DNA of 64,000 nt, from NCBI RefSeq assembly GCF_007655135.1, contig NC_045127.1:11107001-11171000 (forward strand). Direction: 5' to 3'. The stretch is from Punica granatum. Lineage: Eukaryota; Streptophyta; Magnoliopsida; Myrtales; Lythraceae. How positions within the stretch are numbered: the stretch's first letter is position 1; every line of letters starts with the position of its first letter. The notes beneath the pieces were generated by a model. The model was not told where the DNA came from. It made no database searches and saw nothing but the letters and a program-made list of their open reading frames with translations. Shown here one piece after another: positions 21,878 to 32,500 of this stretch. Both the position numbers and the translations under genes were made by a program.

Positions 21878-24335
21878 ATGGCGGGTCTTCACAGCCCTAC
21901 CTGCTCCTTCTCCACAGCTTCAATGGAGCTCACCTCCATCTCCTCTCTACCGAACCCCAGAGCAGTTTTGGCCTCTCCTGTCGCCGTTCAGAAACCATCA
22001 AGACTCACCCGTAGGAAAAACCACCTCCGCCCCAAAATTCTCAAGACCCTGTCGCCTAACCCAACCCCGTCGCCGGTAACGGTAGCAGCCCCTCTCATCA
22101 TCCATGAAAATCAAGAAACGCTGACCCATTACGATGTTGAGGATGAAGCTTCTTCAGCTGAGCTTTCCTCGGCTGCTGAAACCCATGAGGTTGATGAATT
22201 TCATACCGCAAGTTCTGTTGCAGAAGAAAGCTTGGATCTTGGCAAGTTTTCGACCAAGTCAGTTCTCAAATTTGGGGCTTATTTTGTTGGGCTTTTCTTG
22301 TTTCAAACAATCTGTGCTGTCTGGTTCCTGGGTTCTGCTAGTTCTAGCTCAAGTACTGAAAAGCCGGATGGTTCGGAGTCCAGTGTAGATGAGAAAGACA
22401 GAGTGCAGAGCTTGATTAATGGCAATGTTCGAAGAGGTTTTACTCGGGGGAAGGTCTCATCAGAAATGGGTGATGCTGCTCTGTATTTAGGTGAGGCTGA
22501 AATGCAAAAGAAGATTGAAGAGATAAGGTTAATGGCGAGGGAAGCTCGGAGGAGTGAAAGAAAGAACTTAGAGGGTGAGGCTGAGGGTGGTGAGACGGAA
22601 GAAGAGGAGTCGGCATCAAAGAGTAGAATTGCTTTTGAAAAAGAGATTGGTACTCGGTTGAACAAGTTGCAGAAGGGGTTGAACTCTGTTAAGAAATATC
22701 CAGTTTCGTCAAATGGTGTTTCGGGTCCAAAAGAAGTTGGTAGCGATCTAGTGTTCAAGAAGAAGCTCAAGTTTAGAGGCACTTTGGCGGGAAAAAACAG
22801 CCAAGGCCCGAAAGGATTTAGTTCGGAAAATCATAGCCCGGCAGCAACTCAAGGAAATAGTAATTCTCAGGAGTTGCGAAGGGATGGCATTGACTTCGAG
22901 AATGGAGCAAAGGGATCCGTTCCCCGAAAGGAAATGGAGTTTACAAAAAGCAAAACTGGTAATGTGATGTTTCTATGTACCATATAAGCGATGCGGTTAT
23001 CCATGTTCTTATGCATGTAGTCATTTCATTTTATTCTATGTATGGATTTGAGTTATTCAAGAATTTGATCAGCAGGTCCTCTCCAGAAGAGTAGTCAAGA
23101 ACGTTCTTCTGTTGAAGTAGTTAACTCAGGAACATCGAGAGAGGTCATCGTGCAAAATTCTCGAATTGGGGGCAATAAGGGTAGTGCCAAGAAGTCAGCT
23201 AGTCCTTCGATGACTAGACAAAAAGATGACACTGCTCGTTTCTGGTGGCTAAACCTGCCATGCGTTTTCGTACGTATTGAAATTCTCTTTACTGTACATG
23301 GCACTAAGCAAGTAGTTAATTAAACATCATGCTGGTTCTAGATTCTCAACAGATACTTGAATCAAAGCAGTGCAGGTTCTTTTTCTTTATTAACCATTGC
23401 CTTCAATGAATTTCAGAAGTGTCTGTAGCGACTGTGAGAAAGAGAAATTTATGAACTAACCAGATATTTCTGAAAGTCAGATACATTAATTTGGAATTCT
23501 TTGAAACTAGACAACAAATGTGGAACAGCTGCATTGACTATCTAATTTGTGGTTTGAAATGCAAGAAAGTAATTCCTTTTACTCAGTCGTCACCAATTTG
23601 CCTTTCAGTATCCGCTTGTTAATTTATCTCCAAATGTTCTCAGTTCAACGAGTAACTTCAAAATAATGTTATTTCAGGCCATATTAATGCGTCGAGCTTC
23701 CAATTCTGAAGGACCAGAGGGACTTTTCACCGTGAAGATTGCTTCAGACGAAGATGACAAGAGCATATCCTCCTATGTCGTTGCTTTTGAAGACCGTGTC
23801 GATGCCAATAACTTCTGTTACCTTTTGGAATCCTTCTTTGAGGAGCTTGGTGACTTCAGCGCTGACATTGTGCCCTTGTTGAGGAAAGTAAGAATCTTAA
23901 CTTGTCCTCAGAAGACTTCAGCTCGATTGCTTCTTATAGTATTAAAATCCGGACTCATTTAGCACTGGACAGAATAGCAAAGTTATAAATCTATAATGTC
24001 GTGAAAATGGCATTCCATTTCCCTTTTCAACCAGCCATTACGAGTAATTTGGATATTAACAAGAGATTTTGGAATTAGTTGCAACTCTTTTGCTGATTTG
24101 GTGCTTGCCTCACTCGCTATATCGAAATTGCATGCTCTATTCCTTCTATCTTGAAGAGCTGACTGTACCACCTAATATGCTCTTCCAGGAACTCGAGGAG
24201 GCAGTGAAAACGAAAAATATGAAAATCTTTGTTCTAAGGAAGGGGCAGCTTCGTCTTTACGCCGGGCAACCATTTTCGGATGTAGAGTCAGACTTGATGT
24301 CTTTGGTTAAGGAAAATCAAAGTGTTTACAGGTAG
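21878..24335 (+). CDS. Plant-specific protein with likely chloroplast transit peptide (4 exons)
   Basis: Exons: 21878-22958, 23076-23269, 23678-23887, 24189-24335; phases close to give 543 residues. The ATG at 21878 has a good plant context (acaATGGCG); upstream in-frame sequence has only a TTG. The N terminus (MAGLHSPTCSFSTASMELTSISS) is rich in Ser/Thr and lacks acids, followed by Arg/Lys, as in transit peptides. A membrane segment lies at about 131-153 (FGAYFVGLFLFQTICAVWFLG). A charged, low-complexity middle follows, with a possible helix rich in E, K and R near 225-270. The last 150 residues are more globular and may be the conserved domain (AFEDRVDANNFCYLLESFFE; FVLRKGQLRLYAGQPFSDVE). 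I do not recognise a named family; the end may relate to plastid proteins of the embryo-defective class. Confidence 0.85.
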
Positions 24336-25410
24336 AGCTTTGTATGCTGGAACAAAGCTTTTATCATCCGGTCATGCCAAACAGCCTGTCCAAGGAGAAA
24401 TGAGTCAGAGAATGCCGAGAACACTCAAGAACTTCTCCATCAATCGTCTAATTTGATCGAGAATTTTGATCAAACCAAACACTTAGCCTCACTTATCGGG
24501 AGTTACAGAGATCTCCACAGGTTGAAACCTAATTTATGGTAATTGAGTTTGAGAAAAGAGAAAGTTGAGGAGGTTTCTATCATGCAGAGAGGCCATTGTT
24601 TTTGTTTGATTAATAAGATGAGAAGCAAAAGTTTTGTTCGGCTTAATTTGTAGCAAAGGTCCCTCAGCTGTTTAGCCGCACTGACAGTGTAGAATTTTTC
24701 AGTTTACTTACGTTGCTGGAGCTGTTTGTGTTCTTCATCAGAACATAGGTGTCTCGGGTGTAAAATTGTGTTGAAATCAATTGATTTTGCCGTTAAATTT
24801 CTAATATGATAGCTGTTCTATTTCAGTGCTGCCATCTTAACAAATTGATATTGGGCAATGATCAACTCGACTGAAGAAGCTGAAAATACAAGAAAATCAA
24901 AGCAAGAAGCTGAAGCCATGAATCCATAAATTTTCCGGTTTTCGCTTGAACAGGCAAAATCTGCTAGTTGTATTGCATAACAGCAAAAACGTTGTTCCAT
25001 ATTTCAGCTCCAGTCATTCCAACAAGTAAATGATCTTATTCCACCAAAGGTACATGGCAAAATTTAAAAATGTCTATTCCAAATGACCCTTTCTAACCTA
25101 TGGAAGAATGACCCTCCCGATTAAAGGGAGTGTGCCGAATTGCTCGACTTATGCACAAAACTTTTTGAATTTTGTACATAACAAATGCATCCTGAACTTC
25201 GAGTTTTCCTGTTGGTTAATTGACTGGCAAAATCTCAATGCTTCCTGTTCCTCATACTCCATTTTTGAAACTTGCTTATACCTCCGAACCTTTTGGAGTG
25301 ATAATTGGAAAGAACAGGAGGTGCGAAGAGTCTACAGAAACAGACTCCATTCCATAAATTGCTCGGAGCAATTTATATCCAATTCAACTAGAATAATTTC
25401 TCCCTCTACA
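24336..25410. other. Convergent intergenic region, 3' UTRs
   Basis: This lies between the stop of the plastid-protein gene (+) and the stop of the PPR gene (-). It should contain both 3' UTRs. No other gene or repeat is visible. Confidence 0.55.
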
Positions 25411-28318
25411 TTACCAGTGCTTGGCAGCATGCTGAGACCGTGCCATTTCCCTCAGCACAGCTCCAACAATCGCTGCTTGTTCGAGACATTCCGCCTTATG
25501 CAACGCATCTAAAAGAACGATACATGTTTTAGTATGTATACTACGACCTTTCAATCTTGTTTCCTCAAAAAGGGTGAATGCATCCATTGCCCTGCTTGCA
25601 CAACTTAACCCTTCTATCATCGCATTGTAACATGCAGAATCAGGCACGCCACCATTCGCCTTAAATCGCTCGAATAGTTGATTAGCCTCCAGTACATTTC
25701 CAGCCTTTGAGAGTCCCGAGATCATAGCTGTGTACGTGATCATATTGGGCTTCAACCCCTGCTTCTGCATCTCTTGCCAAAACACAAAGGCCTTGTTGAA
25801 CTTCCTGACCTTGCAAAGACCACAAATTATGATGGTGTAAGTCACGTGGTTAGGAGGGCATTTCAGGTCTTTCATGGACTGAAAACAGACAAGGGCTTCG
25901 TTGATTTCCTCTGCTTTTACGAGTGCATCAAGCAAGCAATTCCATGTGTACACATTTGGGTTTAGACCTCTCTGCATCAATTCTTCCATGATTAAATACG
26001 CTTCATCGACCCTTCCTACCTTTCCAAATCCATCAACAAGGCTACTGTAAATGACGACATTCAACTCTAATCCTATCGATTTAGCTTCTTCAAAGAGCAT
26101 ATAGGCCTCATCGAGCCTGTCAATTTTCGCTAGCCCATCAATGACGGAACCATATGTGACAACTGTGGGTTGGCACCCTTTAGTCTTCATCTCCTCAAGA
26201 AGATGATAAGCTTTGTCAACCTTGCCCGACTTGCAGAATCCATCAATAACTGTGTTGTAAGCAAGAGTGTCTAGCTCATAGCCCTGTTCCTTCATTACAT
26301 AGAACAACTGATAGGTCTCGTTCGGAAAGCCTGCTTTCACGAGTCCATGAATTAGAATTGAATAGCTCCTCAGATCAGGGATGAAACCCCAAGCCTTTAT
26401 TTCCTCAAAGAGAGCCCTTCCTTTGGCTGTCTCCCCAGCTTTGAAAACACAGTCCATGTAAGTATTCAGGAGAACAAGGTCAGGGGAGCAACCCGTTCGA
26501 ACCATTTCCTTGTAAATTTTGTGTCCATCCTCCTTTCTGGCGCACCTAAAGAAATTCCTAATTAGGGAAGTGAAAACAACAGCATGAGGAGTGTGACCAG
26601 CGTCGAGCATCTCCTCATAAAGCCTGTAGGCTTCATCAACCCTCCCATTTCTTCCCAACCCATCAATGAGAGAACAAAATGTGACTGCATCAGGGGTGCA
26701 GACTTTGCGGTCCATTTCTGCGAACATAGAATAAGCTTCATCGACTCTCTGAGCTTTGCAGAGCCGATCGACCATTATGTTTACGGTCATAACATTTGGG
26801 AACAGACCAGCTTCTTTCATGGCATCCCTAATTTGATAGGCAGCTTCCAATTTCTTTGCCTTGCAGAGCATGTCAATGAGAATGTTATGTGTCGGGAGAT
26901 TAGGGACAGCATCTTTCTTCATCAGATCAAATAACCTTAATGCCTCTTCAACTTTTCCCTTCTTGCCGAGGCAAGTGAGGATGCAATTATACGCAATTAC
27001 GCTTGGGATGCAGCCTTTCTCCTTCTGTCTCTCGAGCAAATTATATGCTTCGTCGAACTTTCCTACTAAACCATAACCCATGATCATGGTATTGTAAGCA
27101 TAAACACAAGGCACCGCTCTATTTCTATCCAGCTCTTCAAATAACTCCACTGCCTCACTCAACCTATTGGCTTTACAGAGAACCGAAATCATGCTAGTGT
27201 ATGTAACATCATCGGGCATTATCCCATGAACTTTCATCTCATGAAAGAACTTCCACACCATGTCCACCTTCCCGACCTTCCCAAAGCAATCTATGCAGAC
27301 ATTGTAGAGAACGATATCAGCTTCTAAAGAGTTACTCTTCATCTCATCCAACAGAGAAAGGGCTGAATCTAACCTTCCCTCCCTTGCAAAAGCTCGGATA
27401 AGAGTCGTGAATAAATGGACAGTCACTTCGTAACCCAGCTCCTGCATTTGGTGGAAGAGGGTCAACATGAGACGGGATTCAGGAATTACCGAAAGGGCTC
27501 CAATCAAAGTGGTATAGGCAGAATATGCAGGGCGGAACTTGAACTTCCTCAAGGTCTGTATAAGCTCAAAAGCTTCCTTTAGTCTCTGCAACTTCACGCA
27601 GCTGGAGACTATCTCAATGCACGTGTTATTAGAGGGACCAAAACCAGCAAGACTCATCTCTTCAAGGACTTGTTCGAGATGACCGAAATTTCTGCTCCGA
27701 ACCATCACCATGAGAAGGGCGTCGTAGGCCTCGGGGCAGTGAGCACGCTCAGCCTTCGTCTCGACCCAATGGAAAAAATTCACTGCGAGATCCGCATCAT
27801 TGATTCTCCTCAAGACCCCAATAACTAATTCCGTTTGTGGCATTTCATCGAACATATTCAGCGCATTTTGCACCGCAGGCCCCCACAAACCACTCTGCAG
27901 GACTTTGCAAGCGTCGTCGATTACCTGCCGTGTGATGTCGAGTTTTCTTGAATTCTCAGGGTTTGCCAAATTCAGGATGGAGACTTTGCTTTCATTAACC
28001 CCAGGAGGAGGCTCACCCGGTATGGAGGAGAAGTTGGCGACAACGCTTTGAAGCTTGTAGCACTGACAAGTAAAGCCGATACATTTACCTGCAGCATTGG
28101 GACGCCATTACAGACATGATCAAACTTCAAGAAACACAAGCTAGTGATTGAATAATGTCACCACCCACATCAAACCAGACGAGATTTCAAACAAAGAAAA
28201 GAGAAAATGAGAAACACCCAACTGAATTTGGCATAACTCTGTCGGAAATTCAATAATATTTTGTTCAGAAAGGAGAGAAATTTCGAGCATCATCACCTCG
28301 GCTCTTCAGAAGCATCAT
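25411..28318 (-). CDS. P-class pentatricopeptide repeat (PPR) protein, 2 exons
   Basis: The large exon 28088-25411 has no in-frame ATG before the first repeats; the open frame runs upstream to an intron acceptor (ctgcag|GTAAATG). A 22-nt coding exon at 28318-28297 (ATG ATG CTT CTG AAG AGC CGA G, donor gtgatg) joins in phase and gives 899 residues starting MMLLKSRGKCIGF. About twenty 35-residue repeats run from about residue 100 to near the C terminus (for example VVTYGSVIDGLAKIDRLDEA), with no E or DYW extension, so it is P class. Such proteins bind organelle RNA. The overall repeat pattern and N-terminal block (VIDDACKVLQSGLWGPAVQNAL) resemble Arabidopsis At3g06920; orthology is from memory. 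It is divergent from the BTB gene. Confidence 0.9.
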
Positions 28319-28449
28319 CGCTCGTCAAGAATTTTCCCGCTGCCTCTAGGAAAAAAGGAGAAAAAAATCCAAGCTTTCTGGTGAAGAGACAGAGGAGTGG
28401 AGGAGAGGTAGAATGAGCTCGCAAGTACAGACTACAGAGCGTATGGAGA

Positions 28450-29013
28450 GCTTATCAGTGGCTCAAGCAAGAGAAATGGAGGGCGATATCACTAGAGCCG
28501 GCCGGCGACTAAAAAGCGACCGCCTCGGTCGGTGCCGGTTGTAGGCCCGGTGCATGTAAGCACAAGTGAGAATTCCGTGGGGCCGACACCTATGGAATAT
28601 GGAAAGAAAGTGCAGACCAGCAGACCCGAGCTCGAATACTCAAGGCTTGACCAAGCTAAAGACGAGCACGGGCTCGAGCTGATGAGCAATTGACCGGGCC
28701 GAGCACGAGCCTCCTGAATTAGGGCTTGGTTCGGCCCGTTGAAGCAAGAGAGTTTTGGCCCAACAATGCTCGAGCTCAAGTTCGTATAAGTTTATATAAT
28801 CTCAAGCTGATTTAAAATCGAAACAAAATTATAATTATAAACCATCGTAACAAACTATAACAATCTATATATATATATATATATATTGTAATTTAAAATG
28901 CTCTCACGAGAGCCTCTCGAGTGATGAAGAGCTTTCAAAAGTCTCTAATTTGAGCGATGAGAAACTTCCAAAAATAATTTTTCAATTTGTAGTTGATCTC
29001 CGATTCACACTCC

Positions 29014-29053
<40 letters not shown>

Positions 29054-29400
29054 TACTAAATGATTTTACATTTTCTAAAGTCTTTATTTCTTAAAAGATC
29101 CAAACGGTTTGGTCGAACTATGAAATAAACTTGTTAAATTATCAATTTATTATATTCCTAATTTATATTTCATAAAACATTAATTAAAATTTAAAAATAT
29201 AAAATGCCATGCAATGCACGGATAAGTGGATTAATTTAATTGTAATATAAAAGTTTTGGTTAGACTCGTGAGCTTCTCGAACCGGATATGTTGAGTTCGA
29301 TTGGGCTCACTCGACAGACTAACTCGGCTTGAGTTCGACGAGCTAAACTCGACCCGTTCACGGATCGTCTCATCTCATTTTCGGGGATCATGGGCGTACT
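28450..29400. repeat. Intergenic repeat region with gctcgag-rich ends and TA microsatellites
   Basis: Two blocks rich in gagctcgag-like words flank an AT-rich middle: about 28615-28790 on the left and about 29250-29370 on the right, partly inverted relative to each other. The middle has (TA)n runs at 28868-28886 and 29017-29051. This looks like an old non-autonomous DNA transposon, perhaps hAT-like, but I could not define ends or a target-site duplication. No gene is present. It lies between the divergent PPR and BTB genes. Confidence 0.4.
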
Positions 29401-29472
29401 GCGCCAGGTTCATGCTGTGGTAAGCCCCGCAACATTCTCGCTGTCCCTGCCCGTCCACGAATCGCGATGCCG

Positions 29473-29476
<4 letters not shown>

Positions 29477-29513
<37 letters not shown>
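29477..29513. repeat. (CT)n microsatellite in probable 5' UTR of the BTB gene
   Basis: An uninterrupted CT run of about 37 bases ends about 60 bp before the BTB start codon at 29574. CT-rich stretches near the transcription start are common in plant core promoters and UTRs. The length is likely to vary between individuals. Confidence 0.85.
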
Positions 29514-29515
<2 letters not shown>

Positions 29516-29573
29516 CTTGTCTGTCGCCAAAATGGCGCTTCGATCTCAGATTCCTTCCCGTCGTAACTAACCA

Positions 29574-32500
29574 ATGGAACCCCACTTCCCCAAGCCTCGA
29601 TTCTACGGGCCTCCGATGAAGATGGCCATCCCCCCGCCACCGCCGCCGTCTCAGCACTCCGACAATGACCGGAGCAGCGGCGAGCTCCGTGCGCTCGACT
29701 GCAACCTCACCTCCCTCTGTGACCACATCCAGATGGAGGGCTTCCACTCCGGCGCCTTCTCCGACATCGCCGTCCACGCCATGGGCTCCACTTACCACCT
29801 CCACCGCCTGATTCTCTCCCGCAGCTCGTACTTCAGGTTATATCTCATCTTGTTTCTCAACACCCAATCCTTCAATCACGTGAACTCTCCATGTATTTCG
29901 CAGCTCGTCGTGTAATTAGCCACAGTTATTGTTTCGATTACTTCCACTTACTCATGAATTTAGCTTAGGGAGGTGGGCATTCAAATTCATGGTTCGCAGG
30001 TTGTCCATATTACTGCCGAGAGCTGATCAATCATGGGAATTTTGCAACTTTATTTCTAGTTAAGGTCATTCAACTGCCAATGCATTGTCTCAATCCGACA
30101 TTATCCGTGTCCATTTTGTTCGTTCGGAGGTGCTTTCGTGCATTGTGTGATAATTTGTGTAGCAGCTAAACAGCAACGGAAGCTTAAGATGTTACATTGA
30201 CCATAGAAAACAATAACATTGATTACGCGCATAAACTCTTCCACTAGCTGTTGTTATTATGTCTCTTGTGTGCAAATGGTATGAAAGCTTGCCCTCTTCC
30301 TATTGGAAATAAAGCTTTTTGCGCTTCTCTTTTTCATGTTAATCGTTTTCTTATGCCAAATTGGAAGTTGAAAAAATGTATTTTCACTAAATTTCATAAA
30401 ACAAATGTAACTCGAAATTTGATAACTTTAATATAGGATACATTATTTAATCCAGCATTTGATTGTTTATTTGTCATGTAGAAGAACTTTTTGAATTTCA
30501 AATGGCTACAGTGCTTTTGCTTATGTTGTTTGATTGCACATAGTCATTAGCGTTTGCTTAGATGCACAGATGTCGTGGGATGCAACTTCACCTGCTTCTG
30601 GTTTATCTGCATGACAGGAACATGCTTCATGGTCCTTGGAAAGAAGCTAGTGCTCCCGTCTTGACATTGAACATTGATGATAAAAATGTGAACCCTGAGG
30701 CAATTGCAACAGCTTTAGCCTACTTGTATGGCCATCATCCGAAGCTCAATGATAACAATGCCTTTCGAGTTCTTGCTGCTGCTTCCTTTCTTGATCTTCA
30801 GGTATGAATTCCTGGATTTTCTTGTGAGATGCATATAAACTTTCTTAAAAGATCACAAGGGCATAGTTTCCAAATGAGTTCTTTAATATTATTGTTGTTT
30901 TCGAGTTCTATGTGTTGACATGTTCTTCTGTGTTGCATCTCGTATAATGTCTTGCCTTTCGCTGTGCAGGACTTATGTGCAATATGTACAGACTTCATTA
31001 TATCTGAACTATGGACGTCAAACTTCCTGGCATACCAGGTAAGCATGCTCATGTTCCCTGCTATAGAAATCCGTAATTTTCCTATTTATTCATTAAACGC
31101 CATCTGCCTGAAATAGGTGTTTGCGGAGAGCCAAGACTATGGCATCCATGGAGAGCGTGTAAGAAATGCTTGTTGGGGTTACCTTTGTCAAAGTGGGGCC
31201 ATGGAGTTAAAAGAGGTAACGGGTAATCACATAACCATATTACTGTAAATGGTATAACTGGTCTAGTGAGATAACTTTGAAGAAACCAGTCTTTAATTTT
31301 CCTTTACCTCAATTATGCAGCCTGGAAAAGCAAAATTCTTTTGATTTGTCCTTGGTAAAAAAACTTATCTTCTGATTAACTGAAAAGATCCTCCACTGCA
31401 TTGTTAAACTATGATAAATAATTGAGCAAAGTCTATCCAGTTCTTAAAGACCTCAGAATTATCTTAATTATCACAATTTTCAGGCATCTCGTTGTATATT
31501 TTCACCTGTTTAGTGAGCTGTGAATGAGTGCTTTTTTTTGCTGGCTTATAATCGTAAATACTGGTAATGGTCCATCTGCCCTATCTTCCTCACTCTAATA
31601 TCTGGTTTCTTGTATTTTTTCATTTATCATCAGATGCTTCCAAAGCTTTCCTCTCAAACTTTACATGCATTGTTGACGTCGGATGAACTATGGGTACCTA
31701 GTGAGGAGAAGCGGTAAGAGCACGCTAGCTGTTAATTTGGATCATTTGTCAGCATTCAAATTTTAACAAAAGAATTGATAAACATGGGTGGCATTTGTGT
31801 ATTTTCTTTTGAAAAGGTTCGAACTGGCTCTGTTCACACTTGTAGCCAAAGGTGCCTTGTCTGGGCAAGAGCTTTCTGAGCAGGAAAGTTCTGGTTCAGA
31901 TGGTGAGACTCCAACTCGCTCTGGCTCATCTGAAGGAAAAGGGAAAAAGATGATTCGTGTCTGCTCAAGCAATCAGTTGGAACCCGATTTGGGGAATTTG
32001 TGTTTAAGTGATGACTCAGCTCATTGCAGTTCTGCTGATAATCTTCTGGTCCAATTAGGAAATGGCGTTGTTGATTTCCAAAGAGGGGCTTCTTATTACA
32101 GAGAGCAGGTACAACAAGCTACTTATGCTCAGCCTAATTCGGACCCCATATACACCAATGCTGAAGGATCTTCAACTTTTAAGACCTTCCCCGAAATGGA
32201 GGGCAGTAGACCTTCAGTTACTTATACAGGGACGCAGATGGGGGTAACAACAAGTGGAGCAGTGGAAAATGGAAGTGGATCAGCTATGGAGGGACCATCT
32301 GGGGACAGCTCATTCTATCGATGGGATAACAATACCTGGCTTAGCAGAGAGCAATCGATTCATTGTTCTTCAATGATGAATTCTTCCTGCTATGGGCTTA
32401 TGCCAAATGATTGGGGAAGATGCAGCGTGCCATCTCTCTCATGGGGTGGTAGGGTGGTGGGAAGACGGCAAGTAAAAGATTCCACTTCTGAGAACTGTGG

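Noticed and set aside
27967..27969. Start of the PPR protein at MANPENS
   Set aside because: That codon is TTG, not ATG, and the frame stays open upstream to a good acceptor; a 22-nt exon supplies the true ATG.
29388..29804. Minus-strand frame rich in Arg-Glu repeats
   Set aside because: The RE repeat is the translation of the CT microsatellite, and the frame is antisense to exon 1 of the BTB gene.
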